From CAYQUV01 sp964421005 (lineage in GTDB: Bacteria > Patescibacteriota > Minisyncoccia > Minisyncoccales > CG1-02-41-26): a stretch of 10,624 nucleotides of DNA. A program made the position numbers and the translations under genes. The stretch covers positions 1 through 10,624 of the forward strand of contig CAYQUV010000024.1 in the NCBI GenBank assembly GCA_964421005.1, in the 5' to 3' direction. The notes beneath the pieces are model-generated. The model was not told the origin of the DNA. It saw only the letters and a list, made by a program, of their open reading frames with translations, and ran no database searches. This document shows, in pieces, positions 1-5,245 of the stretch. Positions within the stretch are counted from its first letter, which is position 1, and each line of letters opens with the position of its first letter.

Positions 1-964
1 AAAGTCCGGCCTCATTGGAACCGCCGTTTTGGCAAACAACAAGGTCATTGGAGCTATTGGAAGAATTTTGGACAGCTGCTGCCTCATAATTGATAGCTCC
101 ATCAGGATCAGCCCCTGTCAAGCTAGCTGTACCAAACTGGTCAATATCAGCGTCATTATAGGTACCTGCATCCTGAACAATAGTAGCACTTGCATTACCA
201 TTCTGCGTAGCATTTATCACATTATAATCACCAGGAGCATATTGATAAACACCCAGGGAATTCCCGCCACCATTTTGATCAATATCAGCGTCGTTATAGC
301 CATTTGCTTCCTGATAAAGACCAACTTTATCACTTTTATACTGATTAATGCTAAGCTCATTGTAGCTATTATGCGAAATCTGCTTCGCAGGGGTACCATC
401 AACTATGGCTCCAGAAGGATCAGCACCATAGATATACATGTAACCATAGCTTGAGCCTTGCGTAACGTTGGCTTTGTTGTATTCTGTAGCATTTTGTTCA
501 ATGAACATAGTGTTGTTCCAATATCCCTGATTAAGGTCAGCATAGTTCCATGTACCAGCATTTTGTTGAATATCTATATAATTATACTTCCATCGGTTCT
601 GATTAGCCCGGAGGTAATTATAACCAGTTCCAGCATTCTGGACAGCTTTAATTTCCTCTTGTCCACCAAGTTTCTGATCAAGCCAAGCGTAGTTGTAAGT
701 GCCTGCATTTTGGTGAACATCCATTTTATATGGACCATACTTCCACTGCTTTGCCCATACATCATTTACCAAACCTGTAGATGGATCAGCAGAACCTCCT
801 ATCTGCTCAATCTTTATACTCTGGTTTGCGCCTTCTTGGCTAACAGTCGCATTGGAAGGTGTACCAATCTGGTCGATGTCAACTAGATTATCAGCCAAAG
901 CCAATCCTGTAAAAGCAAACAGGAAGACAACAGCCACTGTTAGTACAAAAGTTTTCTTAAACAT
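1..964 (-). CDS. Curlin-repeat amyloid subunit (CsgA/CsgB-like), 3' end beyond window
   Basis: Predicted secreted amyloid subunit of curli-type fibres. The 321 visible residues start at an ATG at 964, with SD AAGGAGGG 8 nt upstream. Residues 1-24 are a Sec signal peptide ending ALA|D. The rest is built from about ten degenerate curlin-like repeats of roughly 20-23 residues, with the Gln/Asn/Gly spacing of the family (Q-x-G/A-x-x-N-x-A-x3-Q). Examples are VHQNAGTYNYAWLDQ (83-97), IQQNAGTWNYADLNQ (132-146), YQEANGYNDADIDQNG (217-232) and VQDAGTYNDADIDQFG (263-278). YNDADIDQ recurs exactly 46 residues apart. Three loops containing ADP (residues 59-61, 181-183, 285-287) interrupt the ladder. One Cys lies at 311. 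It is transcribed from its own promoter downstream of csgG. E. coli CsgA is about 150 residues with five repeats, so this is a much longer subunit. Whether it acts as major subunit or nucleator cannot be decided. The curlin assignment is strong. Confidence 0.88.
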   Translation of the reverse strand, partial: MFKKTFVLTVAVVFLFAFTGLALADNLVDIDQIGTPSNATVSQEGANQSIKIEQIGGSADPSTGLVNDVWAKQWKYGPYKMDVHQNAGTYNYAWLDQKLGGQEEIKAVQNAGTGYNYLRANQNRWKYNYIDIQQNAGTWNYADLNQGYWNNTMFIEQNATEYNKANVTQGSSYGYMYIYGADPSGAIVDGTPAKQISHNSYNELSINQYKSDKVGLYQEANGYNDADIDQNGGGNSLGVYQYAPGDYNVINATQNGNASATIVQDAGTYNDADIDQFGTASLTGADPDGAINYEAAAVQNSSNSSNDLVVCQNGGSNEAGL

Positions 965-1036
965 TTGTTTTACCCTCCTTTTTTCTCATCCTTGCCTATA
1001 CAGAGAAAAATTTATTAAAGAACTAATAATATCCTG

Positions 1037-1065
1037 TATCTTACATAATCCTGAAATCTTGTCAA
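1037..1065 (-). promoter_or_regulatory. Promoter of curlin subunit gene
   Basis: A perfect -35 TTGACA lies at 1065-1060. A 17-nt spacer ending TATGT leads to AAGATA at 1042-1037; TAAGAT at 16-nt spacing is the alternative -10. The TG two bases before the hexamer resembles an extended -10, as in the csg operon promoter. The predicted start near 1030 gives a leader of about 65 nt ending in the SD. The -35 is embedded in TTGACAAGATTT, shared with three other promoters in the window. Confidence 0.7.
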
Positions 1066-1075
1066 CCCACCAATT

Positions 1076-1109
1076 AAAAAAAGGGTAGAGATTTTTTCTC
1101 TACCCTTTT
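1076..1109 (-). terminator. Intrinsic terminator after csgG
   Basis: A perfect 13-bp stem, AAAAGGGTAGAGA (1079-1091) with TCTCTACCCTTTT (1097-1109), has a 5-nt loop. On the minus strand it is followed by an uninterrupted T run (complement of 1076-1082). It lies 34 bp past the csgG stop and just upstream of the curlin promoter, so it insulates the csgEFG operon from the subunit gene. It could also work weakly on the plus strand. Confidence 0.85.
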
Positions 1110-1143
1110 GTAATGCTATTCAATACTACTGCTCAATGCTGTC

Positions 1144-2529
1144 CTAACGAGCTAAATAATAGCTAAGTCCGACTCCCAAATTCCAAAAGTGGTCATCTGA
1201 TTTACCTTTAACAAATCCGTCCAACTGGTCACTGAGAGTAAATTGATGATTCCAGGTAGTATGCAGACTTAAATTTCTACTGAAGAAATATTCCATCCCT
1301 ACTCCTGAAACAACTGTTGGTTCCCAGCCCCAGTATTCTCTGTTTCTTTTTATGGTTTTACCTTGTTTATCTCTGGTCCAATAATTAAGAGCACCTGCTC
1401 CAACAAAGAGATAGGGAGTTAATTTTTTCTCGGGAAATAAAGTTAATAATCCTCTGATTTCCGAATGCAGAACATCAGTTTCAAAATCATCTCTATTTCC
1501 CAGTCTTCCCATACCTCCATTTAACACCAGAGAAAATGAAGGGGTAATTCCATAACGAACAAAAAGTTCGTATGATGAACCAGATTCTGAATTGGGATAA
1601 TCACCGGTATATTGTTGAGATGCCACATTGAAGCCGAGACTTAATCCTTTAGCCGTTAGATAATCAAAATCTCCTTGAAGGAAATTTTCATCCTCCTCTT
1701 TTCCTTTAAGATAATTTTGGATTAAAGGAGAGTTGATATCTTCCGGATTTTCTAAAGCCCAGAGGTTTTCTTGTATTCCTTCCACAATCATATCAAAAAC
1801 AGCTTTTTCAATTGCTTCCAGAACACACATCTGAGGAGGCTCATTAGTAGTTAAACCTGTTTCTGCTTCAAGCAGTCTTTTGAATCTAACAAATCTGTAA
1901 ACACCAAAAGTCACTTCTTTGGAAAGAATAGACTTAGTAGTTGAAACAGATTTGAGGATCCTTCCGTTCTGAGTAGACACCGCCCTCAAATAAATAGTTA
2001 CCTGGTCTTTTCTTATTTGAGTAGAACCACCCAAACCAAAGTATCTGGCACCAAAACCGCCAGTAATTATATCAGTTTCGTAAGAAATTACGCCACCTTC
2101 TAAAATTACTCCGGCATATAACAAAGGCGGTAAAGGGGGAATTCTTTCTTTCTCTTTATTTTCGGCTTGATACTGCATCCGGGTTGAACGGATGATTTTC
2201 CTCTCATTCAACAAGTTAGGTAAGCTTTCTCTTTCTATGGGAATAAACCATTTAGAATCCTCCAATGCTTTAATTAGCATTGAAGTAGCTCCCTGGGTGA
2301 TAGCAGTTGAAAAGGTAGTTCCGGTAGTACTAGGTTTGAACTGTCCGGTCTGGTCTCTGAACTTATAAACCGCTACCACTATTTTTTCTTTCGGCGGAGG
2401 TAAAGAAATCAAATCTTTATGGACAGCAGTAATATACCCAGAGGTTGCTTTAGTCGGCTCAAAAGAATCAGCTCTTCCAATACTTGCCCAACCAAGAAAA
2501 ATAAGTAATACGGGTATAATTCTTTTCAT
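1144..2529 (-). CDS. csgG: CsgG curli secretion pore with C-terminal beta-barrel-like extension
   Basis: Outer-membrane secretion channel of the curli system, which in E. coli is a nonameric pore. 461 aa, ATG at 2529 with SD AGGAGGGAGGAG. Residues 1-20 are a signal peptide (ASIGRA|DS). Residues about 42-260 align with E. coli CsgG: KIVVAVYKFRDQTGQFKP (49-66), FSTAITQGATSMLIKALEDS (73-92), KWFIPIER (93-100), NLLNERKIIR (105-114), GARYFGLG (160-167), RFKRLLEAETGLTTNEP (215-231). E. coli CsgG is 277 aa. Here about 175 extra residues (287-461) alternate aromatic and polar residues and end in YYLAR, like an OmpA-type beta-barrel domain. There is no lipobox Cys; the only Cys (235) matches an internal Cys of E. 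coli CsgG. In the constriction loop E. coli Y51/N55/F56 appear as Ser/Thr/Phe. Last gene of the operon, 20 bp after csgF. The CsgG call is near certain; the barrel call is by pattern. Confidence 0.95.
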   Translation of the reverse strand: MKRIIPVLLIFLGWASIGRADSFEPTKATSGYITAVHKDLISLPPPKEKIVVAVYKFRDQTGQFKPSTTGTTFSTAITQGATSMLIKALEDSKWFIPIERESLPNLLNERKIIRSTRMQYQAENKEKERIPPLPPLLYAGVILEGGVISYETDIITGGFGARYFGLGGSTQIRKDQVTIYLRAVSTQNGRILKSVSTTKSILSKEVTFGVYRFVRFKRLLEAETGLTTNEPPQMCVLEAIEKAVFDMIVEGIQENLWALENPEDINSPLIQNYLKGKEEDENFLQGDFDYLTAKGLSLGFNVASQQYTGDYPNSESGSSYELFVRYGITPSFSLVLNGGMGRLGNRDDFETDVLHSEIRGLLTLFPEKKLTPYLFVGAGALNYWTRDKQGKTIKRNREYWGWEPTVVSGVGMEYFFSRNLSLHTTWNHQFTLSDQLDGFVKGKSDDHFWNLGVGLSYYLAR

Positions 2530-2549
2530 CTATTCTCCTCCCTCCTTCC

Positions 2550-2981
2550 TTAATAATAGGGAACTTCTATAATGGTTTCATTTCCAGTTATACTATCGGT
2601 CAGAACAACCTTAATACCATCAACGGTAACACTGACATCAATAGTATAATCCTCTAAGTCGTAATGACCTGATTCAATACCTTCCTCGCCAAATGCCCCA
2701 TCAATTATCTTACGAGATAATTTGTAAAGTACTTGGCGATTTAAATTGTTTTTAAAATCTTCAATCGGATCTCTTTTGGGCATTGTCCAGGGTTCTCTGT
2801 GTTCGGTCAGTTTATTTTGAGACTGAGCCGAACTCATTAACCACTGAGCATTAAATGGCGAACCGCCAAAAGAAGGATTGATTGGAGTATAAACCAATGG
2901 AGTAGCCAAAACTGTACCATTTGACATCAAAAACAGAATACAAACAATACAGCAAACGAAACACATTACTAACCGTTTCAT
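2550..2981 (-). CDS. csgF: CsgF curli assembly factor
   Basis: CsgF works with the CsgG pore at the outer-membrane exit and in E. coli couples secretion to fibre nucleation at the cell surface. 143 aa from the ATG at 2981, chosen because it has an SD (AAAGGAAAG) and opens directly into a signal peptide (MKRLVMCFVCCIVCILFL...VLA|TP, cleavage near 26). The frame stays open to a GTG at 3029, but that start lacks an SD and would put a Lys/Arg-rich stretch before the signal. The mature N terminus carries the family signature PLVYTPINPSFGGSPFNAQW (28-47) followed by LMSSAQSQN (48-56), equivalent to FRNPNFGGNPNN...LLNSAQAQN of E. coli CsgF, the part that inserts into CsgG. The C-terminal half (108-143) is beta-rich (YTIDVSVTVDG, KVVLTDSITGNETIIEV). 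It lies 31 bp after csgE and 20 bp before csgG. Confidence 0.93.
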   Translation of the reverse strand: MKRLVMCFVCCIVCILFLMSNGTVLATPLVYTPINPSFGGSPFNAQWLMSSAQSQNKLTEHREPWTMPKRDPIEDFKNNLNRQVLYKLSRKIIDGAFGEEGIESGHYDLEDYTIDVSVTVDGIKVVLTDSITGNETIIEVPYY

Positions 2982-3012
2982 TTTTCTTTCCTTTCTTTTC
3001 TTTAAATTTTTC

Positions 3013-3789
3013 TTAATAAATACCGTCACCTACCATATCACTTCCCAGTTCCTCCTGATATTCCTCGTAACGATAAAGATACTCTTTAGTTGCTTCAACA
3101 GCTTTTTTCGCTGCTTCTCTAACCTCTTCAGACCTTGGTCTAACTACCTTGCTCCAAACTATAATTGGAGTCATTTTAGCATTAACCTCAACCTGAATCC
3201 AGCTCCCCCAGGTAGGATTAGCTTTTTCGCTAATAGAAATATTGTAATCCTTAATTTCTTTCGGAATTCCTTCTGGTGCTTCCCAAAGAATGCAGAAGTT
3301 TTCGTAGAACTCATAACCAGTCTTGGTCATAGTCTTCTCAGTAATTAATCCACTTATTTCTTCAATATCCTGAGCATCTTCTACGAGATTTGTTTCTTCT
3401 GCTGGTTCTGGTTCTGGTTCTGTTACTGTTATTTTTTCTTTTTCTACCTCTCTTCTTTCTGTCTTTGAGGCTTCTACAATTTTTGGAATCTCTTTTACTG
3501 GTTCTGCTGTTTCTTCCTTTTTTACCTTCGGAATAGAAATTATTGAAACTTCCTTTACTGGTTCTGCTGGTTCTTCCTTTTCTACATCTCTCCTTTCTGT
3601 CTTTTCAATTGTCTTGGTCGTTTCTCTCTTTATTTCTTTTTTCTCTTTTACTGCTTTTGTTGCTGGTATTGATGGTATTTCTTCAATCTTTACTGGTTCA
3701 ATTTTTATTGACTTTATGATGTTAATAATTAACATCAAAATCAATCCCATAGCAACAATTAACACCAAAATCTTAAAAAGTCTTTTCAT
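3013..3789 (-). CDS. csgE: CsgE-like curli adaptor with N-terminal membrane anchor and long charged linker
   Basis: In E. coli CsgE is a soluble periplasmic factor that caps CsgG and gives secretion its specificity. Here 258 aa from the ATG at 3789, with SD GAGGGAG; a TTG one codon upstream is the alternative. Residues 8-27 are a very hydrophobic helix without a clear signal peptidase site. Residues 30-143 are a Glu/Lys/Pro-rich low-complexity linker with internal repeats: TERRDVEKE at 64-72 and TERREVEKE at 110-118, EPAEPVKE and ETAEPVKE, then EPEPEPAEE. The CsgE domain is at about 145-258: ISGLITEKTMTKTGYEFYEN (145-164) and ISISEKANPTWGSWIQVEVN (184-203), matching GLLTNHTVS..G.DFY and NERPSARWGSWITITVN of E. 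coli CsgE. E. coli CsgE is about 129 aa, so the linker doubles the length. The start overlaps the preceding gene by 17 bp, so translational coupling is likely. Confidence 0.9.
   Translation of the reverse strand: MKRLFKILVLIVAMGLILMLIINIIKSIKIEPVKIEEIPSIPATKAVKEKKEIKRETTKTIEKTERRDVEKEEPAEPVKEVSIISIPKVKKEETAEPVKEIPKIVEASKTERREVEKEKITVTEPEPEPAEETNLVEDAQDIEEISGLITEKTMTKTGYEFYENFCILWEAPEGIPKEIKDYNISISEKANPTWGSWIQVEVNAKMTPIIVWSKVVRPRSEEVREAAKKAVEATKEYLYRYEEYQEELGSDMVGDGIY
3404..3421 (-). repeat. Tandem GGTTCT hexamer in csgE linker
   Basis: Three perfect GGTTCT units, read on the plus strand, encode the EPEPEP stretch of the CsgE linker. They sit inside a broader repetitive part of the gene, where near-identical Thr-Glu-Arg-Arg segments recur 138 nt apart. 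Such repeats could let the linker length vary by slippage or recombination; that part is inference. Confidence 0.7.
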
Positions 3790-4051
3790 CAATTGTCTCC
3801 CTCGCCTTTTCTAAACTGTTTTCAAGTCCAAAAAATCTTGCCTTATAGGCACGCCATCCTTTACGTTTCTTACGTAACTCCAAGAGAACTACATAAGTTC
3901 CTGGTTCGGGATCCTCCTTTTCTCGCCAGACATCCTTCCTTAAAGAAAAGGTTATTGAACCTTCAATATCATTAGAGATTGCTACAGCATATCTCCCATG
4001 ATTCCCTGCTACTACTGACTGAACTACAGCTACTACTTCTTTTACTTTCAC
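3773..4051 (-). CDS. Small conserved-looking protein heading the csg operon, function unknown
   Basis: About 92 aa. The best start is the GTG at 4051, 11 nt after SD AAAGGAGG. A GTG at 4063 is in frame but overlaps the SD. The ATG at 4053 is out of frame and stops at once. There is no signal peptide or membrane segment, so it is probably cytoplasmic. The first two thirds look like a small all-beta fold (KEVVAVVQSVVAGNHGRYAVA, GSITFSLRKDVW, GTYVVLLELRKKRKGWRAYKAR), with basic and aromatic residues such as KKRKGWRAYKARFF. That is reminiscent of OB-fold or cold-shock-like nucleic-acid-binding proteins, but I see no definite family motif. The C terminus (LENSLEKARETID) is probably helical. It is the first gene after the csg promoter and overlaps csgE by 17 bp, so it is co-expressed. 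It does not resemble CsgC, CsgH or CsgD. A regulatory or translational role is only a guess. Confidence 0.75.
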   Translation of the reverse strand: MKVKEVVAVVQSVVAGNHGRYAVAISNDIEGSITFSLRKDVWREKEDPEPGTYVVLLELRKKRKGWRAYKARFFGLENSLEKARETIDEKTF

Positions 4052-4128
4052 ATTAATCAGCACCTCCTTTCTAAATCAAGATTATATCTTTCCTTTTGAA
4101 TTTTTAATGAACTTTTTGATAATCGTAT

Positions 4129-4157
4129 ACTCTAACATATCTAAAAAATCTTGTCAA
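4129..4157 (-). promoter_or_regulatory. Promoter of the csg operon
   Basis: A perfect -35 TTGACA lies at 4157-4152. A 17-nt spacer ending in TGT forms an extended -10, followed by TAGAGT at 4134-4129. The predicted start is near 4122, giving a leader of about 70 nt to the first gene. The first 16 bases, TTGACAAGATTTTTTA, are identical to the start of the SMP-30 promoter at 6970. Confidence 0.75.
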
Positions 4158-4163
4158 CTCCAT

Positions 4164-4196
4164 AAAAAAGAGGTTCTTTTTTTAAAGAACCTCTTT
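4164..4196 (-). terminator. Intrinsic terminator after the cNMP-binding gene
   Basis: A perfect 13-bp stem, AAAGAGGTTCTTT (4167-4179) with AAAGAACCTCTTT (4184-4196), has a 4-nt loop. It is followed on the minus strand by six T (complement of 4164-4169). It ends transcription of the gene at 4606-4217 just before the csg operon promoter. Confidence 0.85.
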
Positions 4197-4216
4197 AAAT
4201 TAGTCAGAAAACTTTT

Positions 4217-4606
4217 TCAAACTGAAGATTTAATCTCTTTCAGTTCTGATTGAGCTTCGGCAAGCTGTTTGGTTGTAACTTTGAGCCGTTGGGCTAAAGT
4301 TTTCATAATTGTCCAGCTTATGCCGGGTCGTTTAGCCAGGATTCCTTCGAAATTCTCACCGGTTATTTCCAATGCTTCCACTGAGTTAAGAGCTCGGACT
4401 GTAGCTGAACGAGGTTCGTTTAATAAAAGACTCATCTCGCCAATCGGTTCTCCTACTCCAAGACGAGCTACAACTACACCATCTTTTGAGACCTCAACTC
4501 TTCCTTTTTCAATAAGATACATTGTTTTGTTCCCGGGTTCTCCTTCGATGAAAATAGTTTCACCCTGAGAAAAACTAACCCGATTCTCGTCATTCCTGTC
4601 AGACAT
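4217..4606 (-). CDS. Stand-alone cyclic-nucleotide-binding domain protein (CRP-like, no HTH)
   Basis: 129 aa, ATG at 4606 with SD AGGAGG. The whole protein is one cyclic-nucleotide-binding (CAP_ED) domain. It contains GETIFIEGEPGNKTMYLIEK (15-34), GRVEVSKDG (35-43) and the phosphate-binding cassette GEMSLLLNEPRSATVRA (56-72), with the Glu (57) and Arg-Ser (66-67) that in CRP contact the ribose and phosphate of cAMP. So ligand binding is plausible. A short C-terminal helix follows (LAQRLKVTTKQLAEAQSELK, 104-123). There is no room for the helix-turn-helix of CRP/FNR regulators, so it should not bind DNA itself and may instead be a partner-protein sensor. It has its own promoter and terminator and lies immediately upstream of the csg operon on the same strand. 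A regulatory link to curli is possible but only positional. Confidence 0.9.
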   Translation of the reverse strand: MSDRNDENRVSFSQGETIFIEGEPGNKTMYLIEKGRVEVSKDGVVVARLGVGEPIGEMSLLLNEPRSATVRALNSVEALEITGENFEGILAKRPGISWTIMKTLAQRLKVTTKQLAEAQSELKEIKSSV

Positions 4607-4646
4607 TCTTTCCCTCCTTATTTAAAAATGTTTAAGAAACTATTCT

Positions 4647-4675
4647 TTTATACTCCTTTTTCTGAATCTTGTCAA
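4647..4675 (-). promoter_or_regulatory. Promoter of the cNMP-binding gene
   Basis: TTGACA at 4675-4670, a 17-nt spacer and TATAAA at 4652-4647 make the best promoter match in the window. The predicted start near 4640 gives a leader of about 35 nt carrying the AGGAGG SD. The -35 is overlapped by an 18-bp inverted repeat. Confidence 0.8.
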
Positions 4676-4682
4676 CAAGATT
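4665..4682. promoter_or_regulatory. Perfect inverted repeat over the -35 box (possible operator)
   Basis: AATCTTGTCAACAAGATT is made of two perfect 8-bp half-sites, AATCTTGT and ACAAGATT, separated by CA. It covers the whole -35 element of the cNMP-binding gene. A dimeric repressor site is a reasonable reading. One half-site, ACAAGATT, also lies inside the shared extended -35 of three other promoters. Confidence 0.45.
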
Positions 4683-4696
4683 GGTTCTTATCCTCT

Positions 4697-5236
4697 TTAG
4701 ATTTCCTCCTTCAGATTTTTTTTAGCAACTGTTTTTATTTGACCATTAGGAATAGAATGGACAAGACCGCCTTCGTCTTTAATAATTGTTCTTCTTAAAG
4801 TTATTTCTTTTACTTCTCCTTCAATACCTGCAATTTTTACTTTGTCTCCAACATGATATTGGTCTTCTAAAATAATAAAGAGGCCGGAAAGAAAATCAGA
4901 AACTATTTCCCTAGAAGCCATACCAACTGCCAAACCAACCAAACCGGCTCCGGCTAAAAGCGGTCCGATGTTTACTCCAAATTCAGAAAGAATCATTAAA
5001 AGAGCAATAATTGAAATTGTAAATTTCAGAGTGCCGCCAAAAATACTGATTAAAGTTTCTGCTCTTTTTCTTTTATCCTCTCTCATATGGTCTCCAATTG
5101 TTCTTCTGACAGCTTTTTTAATGAACAACTTCAAAACCCAATTAAGCAAAACAGCAACAACCAGGATTAAAAGTATTTTTATCCCGTGGGATAGGAGCCA
5201 GGGAATTGAATTCTGAAGAAAATTTTTGAATAACAT
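4697..5236 (-). CDS. Short MscS-family mechanosensitive channel protein
   Basis: 179 aa, ATG at 5236. Inner-membrane channel of the MscS type, expected to open under membrane tension and release osmolytes. TM helices are at about 18-38 (IKILLILVVAVLLNWVLKLF) and 68-86 (GTLKFTISIIALLMIL). The glycine/alanine-rich pore helix is GAGLVGLAVGMASREIVSDF (96-115), running into the family signature LSGLFIILEDQYHVGDKVKI (116-135) of the beta domain, then VKEITLRRTII and the IPNGQI motif (162-167). E. coli MscS is 286 aa. This protein stops soon after IPNGQI, so the C-terminal alpha/beta cage is missing; short versions of this kind exist. It starts 9 bp after the NUDIX stop and has no SD, suggesting translational coupling. 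There is no clear terminator downstream. Confidence 0.92.
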   Translation of the reverse strand: MLFKNFLQNSIPWLLSHGIKILLILVVAVLLNWVLKLFIKKAVRRTIGDHMREDKRKRAETLISIFGGTLKFTISIIALLMILSEFGVNIGPLLAGAGLVGLAVGMASREIVSDFLSGLFIILEDQYHVGDKVKIAGIEGEVKEITLRRTIIKDEGGLVHSIPNGQIKTVAKKNLKEEI

Positions 5237-5245
5237 AAATTTTAA

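Noticed and set aside
217..765. Short minus-strand frames within the curlin gene (about 61-63 codons)
   Set aside because: They are out of frame with the real gene and owe their openness to repeated codons.
29..886. Two plus-strand open frames of about 140 codons each opposite the curlin gene
   Set aside because: They are antisense shadows. The minus strand carries a signal peptide, SD, promoter and a regular curlin repeat pattern, whereas these frames have no SD and Ile/Ser-rich sequence that follows from the repeat complement.
1..964. CRISPR-like periodicity in the first kilobase
   Set aside because: The repeated segments are about 20 bp, imperfect and in a coding frame. They encode curlin repeats, not spaced identical repeats.
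2982..3029. Longer csgF start at GTG 3029
   Set aside because: It would place a Lys/Arg-rich stretch before the signal peptide and has no SD. The ATG at 2981 has both SD and a proper signal start.
4269..4568. Plus-strand frame of 99 codons opposite the cNMP-binding gene
   Set aside because: No SD and no recognisable motif. The opposite strand has a complete, conserved domain.
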